A stretch of DNA of 7,685 bases from an uncultured Collinsella sp. (GCA_900764025.1 CAAFMM010000380.1:1-7685); one strand, 5' to 3'; shown: positions 1 to 4,952, counted from the stretch's first letter. A program made the numbers and translations. Notes: a model not told the origin generated them from the sequence alone.

Positions 1-44
1 GTCTGGACGGTGCGGGGCTGGGGGGCGGTGGTGTTCTGGGACAT
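1..44 (-). CDS. 5' end of an unidentified gene under Trp attenuator control (partial)
   Basis: An ATG at 44-42 on the minus strand opens a frame with no stop to the window edge, reading MSQNTTAPQPRTVQ. Fourteen codons are too few to identify a family. The start is tentative: the upstream sequence has only a weak purine match (GGA, about 9 nt away). A competing ATG at 57-55 opens a different frame. The gene lies about 78 nt after the attenuator terminator and on the same strand. By analogy with other Trp-rich leaders it should encode tryptophan or aromatic biosynthesis, tryptophan uptake, or tryptophanyl-tRNA synthetase. That is inference from context only. Confidence 0.4.
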   Translation of the reverse strand, partial: MSQNTTAPQPRTVQ

Positions 45-121
45 GGTGAAAATCCATTCGGAATGGGAGTGCAAGAGAAAAGCGGAGGCGCGTGATGCGA
101 ATGCGATCGGGCTCGAGATAG

Positions 122-152
122 AAAAAGGCCTCCGGTCGAAACCGGAGGCCTT
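122..152 (-). terminator. Intrinsic terminator of the Trp attenuator
   Basis: On the minus strand a perfect 12-bp stem (AAGGCCTCCGGT at 152-141 with ACCGGAGGCCTT at 136-125) closes on a TTCG loop and runs into five T residues (126-122). It has the GC-rich stem and U tract of a rho-independent terminator. It begins 37 nt after the leader peptide stop and precedes the partial gene at the left edge, which is where an attenuator terminator belongs. Confidence 0.9.
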
Positions 153-169
153 CCAATCACCTAGAGCGC

Positions 170-195
170 AAAAACAGGCGTGAGGGACTCACTGT
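170..195 (-). promoter_or_regulatory. Bulged hairpin with U tract at the leader stop codon
   Basis: Reading the minus strand, ACAG then UGAG (195-188) can pair with CUCA (184-181) and CUGU (177-174), leaving a 3-nt bulge. The structure runs into five U residues (174-170). It overlaps the leader peptide stop codon, so a terminating ribosome would open it. It might be a pause hairpin or a weak first terminator. It competes with the region 1 to region 2 pairing because it uses the same CUCACGCC stretch. Confidence 0.4.
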
Positions 196-257
196 CGACC
201 GATCGTATTCGCATCACGCCACCACCAGTTGTTGAGAGACTTCATTGTGTTCTTCAT
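189..257 (-). CDS. Trp-rich leader peptide (22 aa)
   Basis: This short gene encodes a 22-residue peptide beginning MKNTMKSLNNWWWRDA and ending GRQ, with a TGA stop. Codons 11-13 (227-219) are three consecutive TGG, which is extremely unlikely by chance and is the hallmark of a tryptophan attenuator leader peptide. The start is supported by AAAGGAG at 272-266, 8 nt upstream. The product itself probably has no function. Its translation senses charged tRNA-Trp: slow decoding at codons 11-13 decides whether the terminator at 152-122 forms. GCCACCA just before the start can pair with UGGUGGC over the Trp codons, so leader translation may also be modulated. It matches no known leader that I can recall by sequence; the call rests on architecture. 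Confidence 0.85.
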   Translation of the reverse strand: MKNTMKSLNNWWWRDANTIGRQ

Positions 258-315
258 GTTGGTGGCTCCTTTCGTGATGCCGTGGCGCGGTCGCACCTAG
301 TTGCTGTTGCGCTGC

Positions 316-324
316 ACTATAGCA
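316..324 (-). promoter_or_regulatory. Extended -10 promoter of the Trp leader
   Basis: The minus strand reads TGC then TATAGT (-10 hexamer at 321-316), an extended -10 element matching TATAAT at five of six positions. No good -35 is visible; the best is TTCCCC at 345-340 with an 18-nt spacer. Transcription would start near 309 and give a 5' leader of about 50 nt before the leader peptide. The -10 sits inside an imperfect dyad (GCTG at 311-314, CAGC at 325-328) that could be an operator; that part is speculative. Confidence 0.5.
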
Positions 325-342
325 CAGCGAAGTGTGTGCGGG

Positions 343-381
343 GAAATCTTTTTTGAAAAGATTTCAGGCGGGTTTCCCGCC
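343..381 (-). terminator. Second and third hairpins of a tandem terminator
   Basis: On the minus strand a GGCGGG-AAA-CCCGCC hairpin (381-367) is followed by TGAAATCTTTT. That tail begins a second, AT-rich stem of 10 bp (365-356 with 352-343, loop CAA). The first hairpin has the form of a backup terminator for the dipeptidase gene. The AT-rich one alone would be weak. Together they separate the dipeptidase transcript from the Trp leader promoter just downstream. Confidence 0.5.
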
Positions 382-385
382 GGTC

Positions 386-437
386 AAAAGAGTGGGCTGA
401 GCGGGCGAGGCTGCCATTGCTGCCTTGCCCGCTCAGC
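386..437 (-). terminator. Intrinsic terminator of the dipeptidase gene
   Basis: An 11-bp perfect arm (GCTGAGCGGGC at 396-406 with GCCCGCTCAGC at 427-437) extends inward by a G-T pair and four more base pairs to a stem of about 16 bp. On the minus strand it begins 7 nt after the stop codon of the LPxTG reading frame and is followed by CCACTCTTTT. The U tract is short and offset, so efficiency is uncertain, but stem and position fit a terminator. Confidence 0.7.
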
Positions 438-444
438 TAAGACG

Positions 445-1239
445 TTACTCCTTATTGCGACGGTAGAGGAAGTAACCGCCCGCGGAGATGACGGCAACGC
501 CAGCGATGGCGAATGCGGCCACCATGCGGCCATCAAAACGATCGCCAGTGGTGGGCAGGCCGCCCTTGGTGTTCGTCTTGTTGGTGGTTACCGTGGTCGT
601 GGTGTCCGACTTGCCAGGCTTCTCGGGCTTGGTGGTGGGCTGCTCGGGCTTAGCGGGCTGCTCGGGGGTACCGGGCTGCTCGGGGGTACCGGGCTGCTCA
701 GGAGTGCCAGGCTGATCCGGGGTTACCGGGTCGGTGGCAAGAGCGTCCTTGGCGTAGGTGATGGACACCTTGAGGCCGTTGGTCTCGGTGTTCAGATCGC
801 TCGGAGTGAAGGGCTGGTCGAAGTTTTCGGCCTTCTGATAGGCGCGCATCTCCTGGAGCAGCGCCTTGCACTTCTTGTAGGTGTTCTCGGTAGCAGCCTT
901 GCCGGCCTTGTTGGCCAGGGCAGTGCGGCCCTCGGTGGTCGTCTCGGCCAGCATGGCGGCGTCAACTTCCTTGTTCTGCTCGATGAGCTCGTTCTGGAGC
1001 GCATCGAGGTAGGCGCGGACGCTGATACCAAGGGTGTCAGGGTTCTCAAAGCAGAGCGAGCTGATGTCCATGAGGACGTAGTTGATTGAGTTCTCGGGCT
1101 CTTCGTTGTACACGACGTCAGTCTGTTTGCAGTGATCGAAGGAGACGGTCTGATCGCTGAAGTACGGGCTGACCTCAGTTATCAGAGCGGAGTACAACGG
1201 GATGGCGACGGAGTACGCGGCGCGGGAGAGCATTTCCCA
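445..1239 (-). pseudogene. Severed C-terminal part of the dipeptidase: spacer and LPxTG sorting signal
   Basis: This frame continues the dipeptidase after the amber codon. It could restart at ATG 1233-1231, which would give 262 residues, but no convincing ribosome binding site precedes that ATG and the product would have no signal peptide. From that Met: a C69-like end (about 1-30), a region with several charged stretches (about 85-145) that could be helical, a spacer at 169-208 rich in Pro, Glu, Gln and Thr, then LPTTG at 226-230, a hydrophobic stretch at 237-257, and tail RRNKE. These are the parts of a sortase A-type cell-wall signal. Without an attached export signal the piece is unlikely to reach the wall. 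The stop is TAA at 447-445. Confidence 0.72.
640..729 (-). repeat. Five 18-bp tandem repeats encoding the P-G-T-P-E-Q spacer
   Basis: Five in-frame 18-bp units occupy 640-657, 658-675, 676-693, 694-711 and 712-729. The second and third are identical; the others diverge. They encode hexapeptide units of the type PGTPEQ in the spacer between the dipeptidase body and the LPxTG signal. Such a spacer holds the enzyme away from the peptidoglycan. Repeat number can change by slippage or recombination, so spacer length may vary between strains. Confidence 0.85.
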
Positions 1240-2394
1240 CTAGATGGTAGCGACTTCGGGGTCATACCCGCGACGAATCTGGAAGAGGTTGATCTCGGTG
1301 TTGCGCTCGCTGCCGATGCAATAAACACCATCAGTGTTCGCGTTGAGGCCAGGGACGTTCTCGCCGCGGTTGCCGAAGGCGCGAATCAACTCGAAAGTGC
1401 TCCAACCAGACTTGCCAGGCTTGAAGAACAGGGGCTGGATTTCGCTGACCATGGCTCCCTTTTGGTCGGGTTTTCCTTCCTTCTCTACTGTGATAATGTC
1501 GTAATCTGTGCCTTCGGTCAGCTGACTACCAAAATAATCGCGGCCTTGCACATAGCGGGACCACTGGTTTACGCCGGAATCGGCGAGGCTTTCGCCATAC
1601 GTTTGGGCGACATCGAATTTGCCGTCAGCGGAGTATTTGGCGAAGCCCTTCTCCACGGGCATGGACTCGATGCCCTCGGAGTGTAGGCAGTTCTCGGGGT
1701 CATCAAGGTCGACATCGTAGTTGAGGCTCCCGATATTAGGGTTGAGCGACGCGACGTCGTCAGCGAGCTTCATGGCGATCCACTGATGGGCGGAAAGTGT
1801 GGCGAACAGCCAGGTCTCGTTGTTGTCGGCGATGATGATCTGGTCGTTGGTGCAGACGCCTTGATCATCGATCAGCCTGCCGAGAAGCTCGACGCCCTCG
1901 CGGGCCGTGGCGCTCTCGCCCAGGATGATGCTGCCGTAACTGTACTCGCCCAGACCCACTTTCTCATCGATGTGGTCTGCTGCATCGGCCTCCTCGTTAT
2001 AGGAAGTGCTTAGCGTGGCAGAGCAGGAGACGCCCTTCTCGTTGATTCCGGCTTCGGAATAGGCGTCGGTGCGACCCATCCAGTTGGAGGGGTGGTCGCG
2101 TACATAGCTGTAACGATAGGTAGGCTTGTTCGAAGTGTATTCAAAAGCAGATTCAATCGAGCTGTACTTAAAGCCAGGTTCGTGGGCAGGTTCGATGCCG
2201 TAGTGCTTAAGATAGCGCTTGCCAAAGTCCTCGGCGCGGCCGTAGTACGTGTTGCCGTCCGCCGTGAGCTTGCCGCCCATGTAGATCTGCGTGCAGGCGA
2301 GCGCAGATGTCGGCATGGACATGATGGTTGCAGCTCCAAAGGCGAGGCCTATGCCTAGCTTCTTGAGCGCGTTGACGGGGTGAGTTTTCCTCAT
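1240..2394 (-). CDS. C69-family secreted dipeptidase, catalytic part, truncated by an amber stop
   Basis: The 384-residue frame begins with a signal peptide: basic MRKTHPVNALKK, a hydrophobic core at about 13-27, then cleavage site ALA before Cys34. The following CTQIYMGGKLTADGNTYYG and RAEDFG (53-58) are typical of C69 (former U34, PepD-like) dipeptidases, whose nucleophile is an N-terminal Cys. Signal peptidase cleavage here would itself expose it. GLGEYSYGSIILGESATARE and the DNNETWLF region (about 190) also fit the family. C69 enzymes are usually about 450-500 residues, so the amber stop removes the end of the domain and probably activity. The start ATG (2394-2392) has GGGAGGG 3-5 nt upstream. 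No partner gene lies in the same transcript. Confidence 0.78.
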   Translation of the reverse strand: MRKTHPVNALKKLGIGLAFGAATIMSMPTSALACTQIYMGGKLTADGNTYYGRAEDFGKRYLKHYGIEPAHEPGFKYSSIESAFEYTSNKPTYRYSYVRDHPSNWMGRTDAYSEAGINEKGVSCSATLSTSYNEEADAADHIDEKVGLGEYSYGSIILGESATAREGVELLGRLIDDQGVCTNDQIIIADNNETWLFATLSAHQWIAMKLADDVASLNPNIGSLNYDVDLDDPENCLHSEGIESMPVEKGFAKYSADGKFDVAQTYGESLADSGVNQWSRYVQGRDYFGSQLTEGTDYDIITVEKEGKPDQKGAMVSEIQPLFFKPGKSGWSTFELIRAFGNRGENVPGLNANTDGVYCIGSERNTEINLFQIRRGYDPEVATI

Positions 2395-2413
2395 TTTCCC
2401 TCCCAGCGTGCGA

Positions 2414-2437
2414 AAGCCCTCTGTCGCCAGAGGGCTT
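2414..2437 (-). promoter_or_regulatory. Perfect hairpin in the 5' leader of the dipeptidase gene
   Basis: AAGCCCTCTG (2414-2423) and CAGAGGGCTT (2428-2437) form a perfect 10-bp stem with a 4-nt loop. It sits 20-43 nt upstream of the dipeptidase start and just before its ribosome binding site. There is no U tract on either strand, so a terminator is unlikely. A leader stabilising stem, a protein-binding site in RNA, or an operator-like dyad in DNA are all possible. Confidence 0.5.
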
Positions 2438-2539
2438 CAGCCAATAAAGACACCCCATTAGCGTAACGAACTGGAAACAATATTCATCTATGAAAGACAC
2501 TTACTCGATAAGCGTGATGAAATATGCGACGAGCGGTTA

Positions 2540-2568
2540 ATTGTACTCAGTTTGTAGCTTTACTTTAA
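2540..2568 (-). promoter_or_regulatory. Candidate promoter of the dipeptidase gene
   Basis: The minus strand has TACAAT (2545-2540), matching the -10 consensus at five of six positions. TTAAAG (2568-2563) lies 17 nt upstream as a poor -35. Transcription would begin near 2533, leaving a leader of about 138 nt that contains the hairpin at 2437-2414. The stretch 2440-2630 is clearly richer in A+T than the genes and holds no coding frame that I can support. Confidence 0.35.
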
Positions 2569-2620
2569 TAAAGACGCCCTGTAATAACTGTAGCCGAATA
2601 AAGTAGCTGGGAATGCCTGA

Positions 2621-2664
2621 AATGAAAATCCCCTGCTGTTTGGCAAATGCATAAACAGCAGGGG
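2621..2664 (-). terminator. Intrinsic terminator after the lipid kinase and microprotein genes
   Basis: CCCCTGCTGTTT (2630-2641) and AAACAGCAGGGG (2653-2664) form a perfect 12-bp stem with an 11-nt loop. On the minus strand the stem is followed by ATTTTCATTT (2629-2620). It lies 36 nt beyond the stop of the 30-codon gene and closes that transcript. On the plus strand no T tract follows, so it acts in one direction. Confidence 0.85.
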
Positions 2665-2700
2665 AGACGATAATTGGATGAATATCATACCAATGTGGAA

Positions 2701-2793
2701 TTACTTCTTCCGGCGGTGAATCACGTTGATCGCATAGCCGACGAGCATGGCCAAAACGATGATGATAAAGCCGAGCAGGGGATTGTCGTTCAT
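2701..2793 (-). CDS. 30-residue single-span membrane microprotein
   Basis: ATG at 2793-2791 opens a 30-codon frame ending in TAA at 2703-2701. It begins MNDNPLLGFIIIVLAML and ends INVIHRRKK. Residues about 6-25 form one hydrophobic helix. The short acidic N-terminus and the strongly basic C-terminus suggest the C-terminus faces the cytoplasm. An excellent AGGAGG (2804-2799) lies 5 nt upstream of the start and overlaps the lipid kinase stop codon, which points to translational coupling. It sits between the kinase and a good terminator, so both genes share one transcript. The family is unknown to me. A regulatory or anchoring partner of the kinase is possible, but that is inference. Confidence 0.78.
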   Translation of the reverse strand: MNDNPLLGFIIIVLAMLVGYAINVIHRRKK

Positions 2794-2802
2794 AGGGTCC
2801 TC

Positions 2803-3720
2803 CTATTTTCCGAGCGGGGAGAATTCGTCGACGATGAGGTCGAGGCATTGTGGAAGCGCGCGGGCTCCAAAGACGCCCGAATTGCTGGAGATAATCTCGC
2901 CATCGAACTGCATGCCCAGCGACGGGGTGCAGGTGATCTTGGCTTCCTTGGTCTGGATGATCTTGAACTGCGGGCGCCCGAGTACCTTGCCGGCGGGGTC
3001 GAGTGCGGCGGTGATCACGGTAGGTAGCAGCTGCACGGTGCGCACGGGTTCGATGACCGCAATGTCGACCATGCCATCGTTCATACGGCAGTCGGGGAAC
3101 AGGTTGATGTCGTTTTGGATGACCGAGGTGTTGCCGGCCATGCAGCAGATGCCGTCGAGCTCCTCGACAATGCCGTCATGCTCAATCGTAAAGTGCGCCA
3201 CCGTGGGATTGGGCGTGGCGAGCGCGGAGAGGAAGTAGGCGATCTCGCCGATGTCGTTTTTGGTGGGGGCGGCCTTCATCATGATCTCGGCGTCGAAGCC
3301 CGAGCCGGCGATGATGATAAAGCCGTGGCGCTTCTCGTTGCCGTTCTCGTCGAGCCAAAAGAGCTCACCCATGTCGACTTTGACCGTGCGACCGGCACGG
3401 CAGGCCTTGGCGAGCGCCGCTGCCTCGGGGGCATTGCCGATGTTGTTGAAGAACAGGCAGGCTGTGCCGGAGGGGAAGACGAGCGTGGGGACACCGCACC
3501 CGCGCATCTGGTCGAGCACGTTGGAGACGGTGCCGTCGCCGCCCGAAACGACCACGCGGTCAAACTCGCGCACGTCTGCCACGGCATCCTCGGGCTCCAT
3601 GCCATCGCCGATAAAACGCATCACGACCTCGTCGCCGCCCTGCGCGAGGGCGTGCGTGAATGCGTAGATTTCATCTGAGCTGGGGCCCGATGCCGGGTTG
3701 TGGATGATAAGGCAGCGCAT
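2803..3720 (-). CDS. Diacylglycerol kinase family lipid kinase
   Basis: The 305-residue protein has the fold signature of the DAGK catalytic family: HNPASG at 7-12, the nucleotide-binding SGGDGTVSNV at 59-68, PSGTA at 83-87, and a late MQFDGE element typical of the C-terminal lobe. Length is normal for bacterial members (about 290-320). These enzymes phosphorylate diacylglycerol or related lipids with ATP at the inner membrane face, recycling diacylglycerol into phospholipid synthesis. The segment after PSGT reads ACLFFNNIGN instead of the usual G-T-x-N-D-F-A-R, so substrate preference may differ. The ATG at 3720-3718 begins the conserved strand directly; its ribosome binding site is weak (GGGAA about 9 nt upstream). 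The microprotein gene follows and is coupled. Confidence 0.85.
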   Translation of the reverse strand: MRCLIIHNPASGPSSDEIYAFTHALAQGGDEVVMRFIGDGMEPEDAVADVREFDRVVVSGGDGTVSNVLDQMRGCGVPTLVFPSGTACLFFNNIGNAPEAAALAKACRAGRTVKVDMGELFWLDENGNEKRHGFIIIAGSGFDAEIMMKAAPTKNDIGEIAYFLSALATPNPTVAHFTIEHDGIVEELDGICCMAGNTSVIQNDINLFPDCRMNDGMVDIAVIEPVRTVQLLPTVITAALDPAGKVLGRPQFKIIQTKEAKITCTPSLGMQFDGEIISSNSGVFGARALPQCLDLIVDEFSPLGK

Positions 3721-3748
3721 ACTTACGTTCCCGTTCTGTGACTAACCG

Positions 3749-3756
3749 AGTATAGT
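3749..3756. promoter_or_regulatory. Candidate divergent -10 elements between the lipid kinase and ribonuclease D genes
   Basis: In the roughly 100 bp between the two divergent starts, TATAGT lies on the plus strand (3751-3756) and TATACT on the minus strand (3754-3749). Both match the -10 consensus at five of six positions and they overlap by four bases. No good -35 lies at the right distance for either (plus: TTCCCG at 3728-3733; minus: GGATAT at 3777-3772). They could form a bidirectional promoter, but the evidence is weak. Confidence 0.35.
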
Positions 3757-3818
3757 TGTAAGGCAATGCCGATATCCTACCCGTGTTTTTCGGGCCTAAC
3801 CTTATTCGATGGGTTGAT

Positions 3819-4952
3819 ATGTACATTTCCACACATCAGGCTCTACTCGACTTTTGCCAGCGCGCCCGTGAGTTCGACGCGATTGCCGTCGATACCGAGT
3901 TTTTGCGCGAGCGCACGTTCCATCCGCGTCTATGTTTGGTTCAGATTGCCACCCCTGCTGAGAGCGTCGCGGTCGATCCCCTGGTAATCGACGACCTATC
4001 GCCGCTGGCCGAGCTTATGGCCGACGAGAGCGTGACCAAGGTCTTCCACGCGTGCTCGCAGGATATGGAGGTCATGCTCCATACCGTGGGCGTGCTGCCA
4101 CGACCGATTTTCGATACGCAGGTCGCCGCCGCCTTTTTGGGCGAGCGCCAGCAGATTTCGTATGGCGCGCTTGTTCAGACGTTCTGCGGCGTATCGCTGC
4201 CCAAGACCGAGTCACTGACCGACTGGTCGCGCCGCCCGCTGACCGATAAGCAGATTGAGTATGCGATCGATGACGTCAAGTACCTGATCGTCGCCTATAC
4301 CGAGATGATGAGCCGCCTGCGCGAGCTGGGCCGTGTGGACTGGGTGCTCGACGAGCTGCGCCCGCTGGCTGACGAGTCGCACTATCGCGCCGATCGCCAC
4401 GAGGCGTTCCGCAAGGTCAAGCGCATCAATTCGTGCAGCCGTCATCAGCTGGGTATCGCGCGCGAGCTCGCCGCCTGGCGCGAGGACCGCGCCGAGCGCC
4501 GTAACATCCCGCGCAAGTGGGTCATGTCCGACGACACGCTGCTAGCGCTCGTTAAGCGCAATCCCGTGCGCGTTGAGGAGTTCCGTAGCATTCGCGGTAC
4601 CGATCAATTGGGGGAGCGCGACGTGGACGGTGCGCTCATGGCCATCAAGCGCGGTGCGAGCTGTCCGCACGATCGCCTGCCGCTCTTGGTGCGCGGACAT
4701 CGTCAGATTTCGCCGGAGCTGGAGAGCGTGACTGACCTTATGTATGCGCTTATCCGCCTGGTTGCCGAGCGCTCAGGCGTTGCGACCTCGGTCATTGCCT
4801 CGCGCGATGACCTGGCCGACTACATTGAGCATCCCGAGCAGAGCCGCCTGCGCGAAGGCTGGCGCTTTGAGCTTGTGGGCTCGCGCCTAGACGATCTGCT
4901 TTCCGGCAATATGGGGTTGACGGTGAAGGACGGCAAAATCGAGCTCCTGTAG
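3819..4952 (+). CDS. rnd: Ribonuclease D
   Basis: The 377-residue protein is a DEDDy 3'-5' exoribonuclease that trims tRNA precursors and other structured RNA 3' ends in the cytoplasm. The catalytic residues are visible: VDTEF with Asp25 and Glu27 (Exo I), HACSQDME with Asp82 (Exo II), and YAIDDV with Tyr148 and Asp152 (Exo III). An HRDC RNA-binding domain follows (about 210-285, IPRKWVMSDDTLLALVKRNP). Length matches E. coli RNase D (375). I chose the ATG at 3819 because the family fold starts there (YISTHQALLDFC). A GTG at 3783 in the same frame would add 12 residues of unlikely character. Neither start has a good ribosome binding site. It diverges from the lipid kinase. Confidence 0.9.
   Translation: MYISTHQALLDFCQRAREFDAIAVDTEFLRERTFHPRLCLVQIATPAESVAVDPLVIDDLSPLAELMADESVTKVFHACSQDMEVMLHTVGVLPRPIFDTQVAAAFLGERQQISYGALVQTFCGVSLPKTESLTDWSRRPLTDKQIEYAIDDVKYLIVAYTEMMSRLRELGRVDWVLDELRPLADESHYRADRHEAFRKVKRINSCSRHQLGIARELAAWREDRAERRNIPRKWVMSDDTLLALVKRNPVRVEEFRSIRGTDQLGERDVDGALMAIKRGASCPHDRLPLLVRGHRQISPELESVTDLMYALIRLVAERSGVATSVIASRDDLADYIEHPEQSRLREGWRFELVGSRLDDLLSGNMGLTVKDGKIELL

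Larger units (their letters stand above)
90..219. repeat. Inverted repeat, 21 nt arms (90-110 and 199-219)
   Basis: The plus-strand segment 90-110 matches the minus-strand segment 219-199 at 20 of 21 positions. The single difference is G at plus 103 against A at minus 206. In a minus-strand transcript the arms could form a 21-bp stem with one A-C mismatch enclosing the attenuator terminator. The 219-199 arm lies inside the leader peptide gene directly after the Trp codons. The other arm lies between the terminator and the downstream start codon. It could be a regulatory structure or a relic inverted duplication of leader sequence. Confidence 0.85.
90..309 (-). promoter_or_regulatory. Tryptophan attenuator leader region
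   Basis: The transcript predicted to start near 309 has the parts of a ribosome-mediated attenuator. Region 1 (220-214, GGCGUGA) overlaps the last Trp codon and the next codons, and can pair over 7 bp with region 2 (183-177, UCACGCC). A separate leader segment, CGGUCGA at 201-195, is complementary over 7 bp to UCGACCG at 139-133. That target covers the loop and 3' arm of the terminator, so the pairing would act as an antiterminator. A ribosome stalled on the Trp codons would leave 201-195 free and allow read-through. A ribosome reaching the stop at 191-189 would cover it and let the terminator form. The pairings are read from the sequence; the switching model is inference. Confidence 0.72.
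445..2394 (-). pseudogene. C69-family dipeptidase with LPxTG anchor, interrupted by an in-frame amber codon
   Basis: Two open frames, 2394-1240 and 1239-445, lie in the same frame and are separated only by a TAG at 1242-1240. Joined, they give 649 residues: signal peptide, C69 (former U34) NTN-hydrolase domain, a charged and partly helical C-terminal region, a Pro-Glu-Gln-Thr-rich spacer, LPTTG at residues 613-617, a membrane helix and a basic tail. The sequence across the break reads EVATI-stop-WEMLSRAAYSV, which is continuous with the end of the C69 domain. The TAG is one base from CAG (Gln), so plus-strand A at 1242 would have been G. The intact protein would be a sortase-anchored surface dipeptidase supplying amino acids from peptides. 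With no other lesion in 650 codons, the break looks very recent, or is a sequencing error or suppressed stop. Confidence 0.8.

Noticed and set aside
640..729. Short CRISPR-like array
   Set aside because: The 18-bp units are directly adjacent without spacers and encode an in-frame hexapeptide repeat.
301..1089. 262-codon plus-strand open frame opposite the LPxTG reading frame
   Set aside because: It is antisense to the clear LPTTG and spacer coding sequence, is rich in Gly and Leu from the complement of the repeats, and resembles no protein family.
1240..1242. Recoding of the amber codon as pyrrolysine, or programmed read-through
   Set aside because: The family position is ordinary Gln-like sequence near the end of the C69 domain, no pyrrolysine machinery is visible in the window, and the following TGG is not a known read-through context. 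A simple point mutation is the simpler explanation, though suppression cannot be excluded.
1132..1686. 184-codon plus-strand open frame opposite the dipeptidase
   Set aside because: It is a shadow frame of the high-GC C69 gene, with no ribosome binding site or recognisable domain.
2287..2300. Lipoprotein lipobox at Cys34 of the dipeptidase
   Set aside because: The residue at -3 is Ala and Leu is at -2, so the pattern fits type I cleavage (A-L-A) better. The Cys is also the expected catalytic nucleophile.
2414..2437. Intrinsic terminator
   Set aside because: Neither strand has a U tract after the stem, and the hairpin lies between the promoter candidate and the ribosome binding site of a gene.
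2537..2848. 103-codon minus-strand frame covering the microprotein region
   Set aside because: It runs through the kinase stop, the microprotein gene and its terminator in another frame. The 30-codon frame has the ribosome binding site and a sensible membrane helix.
3115..3678. 187-codon plus-strand open frame opposite the lipid kinase
   Set aside because: The opposite strand has the HNPASG, SGGDGT and FDGE motifs in order, so this is a GC-driven shadow.
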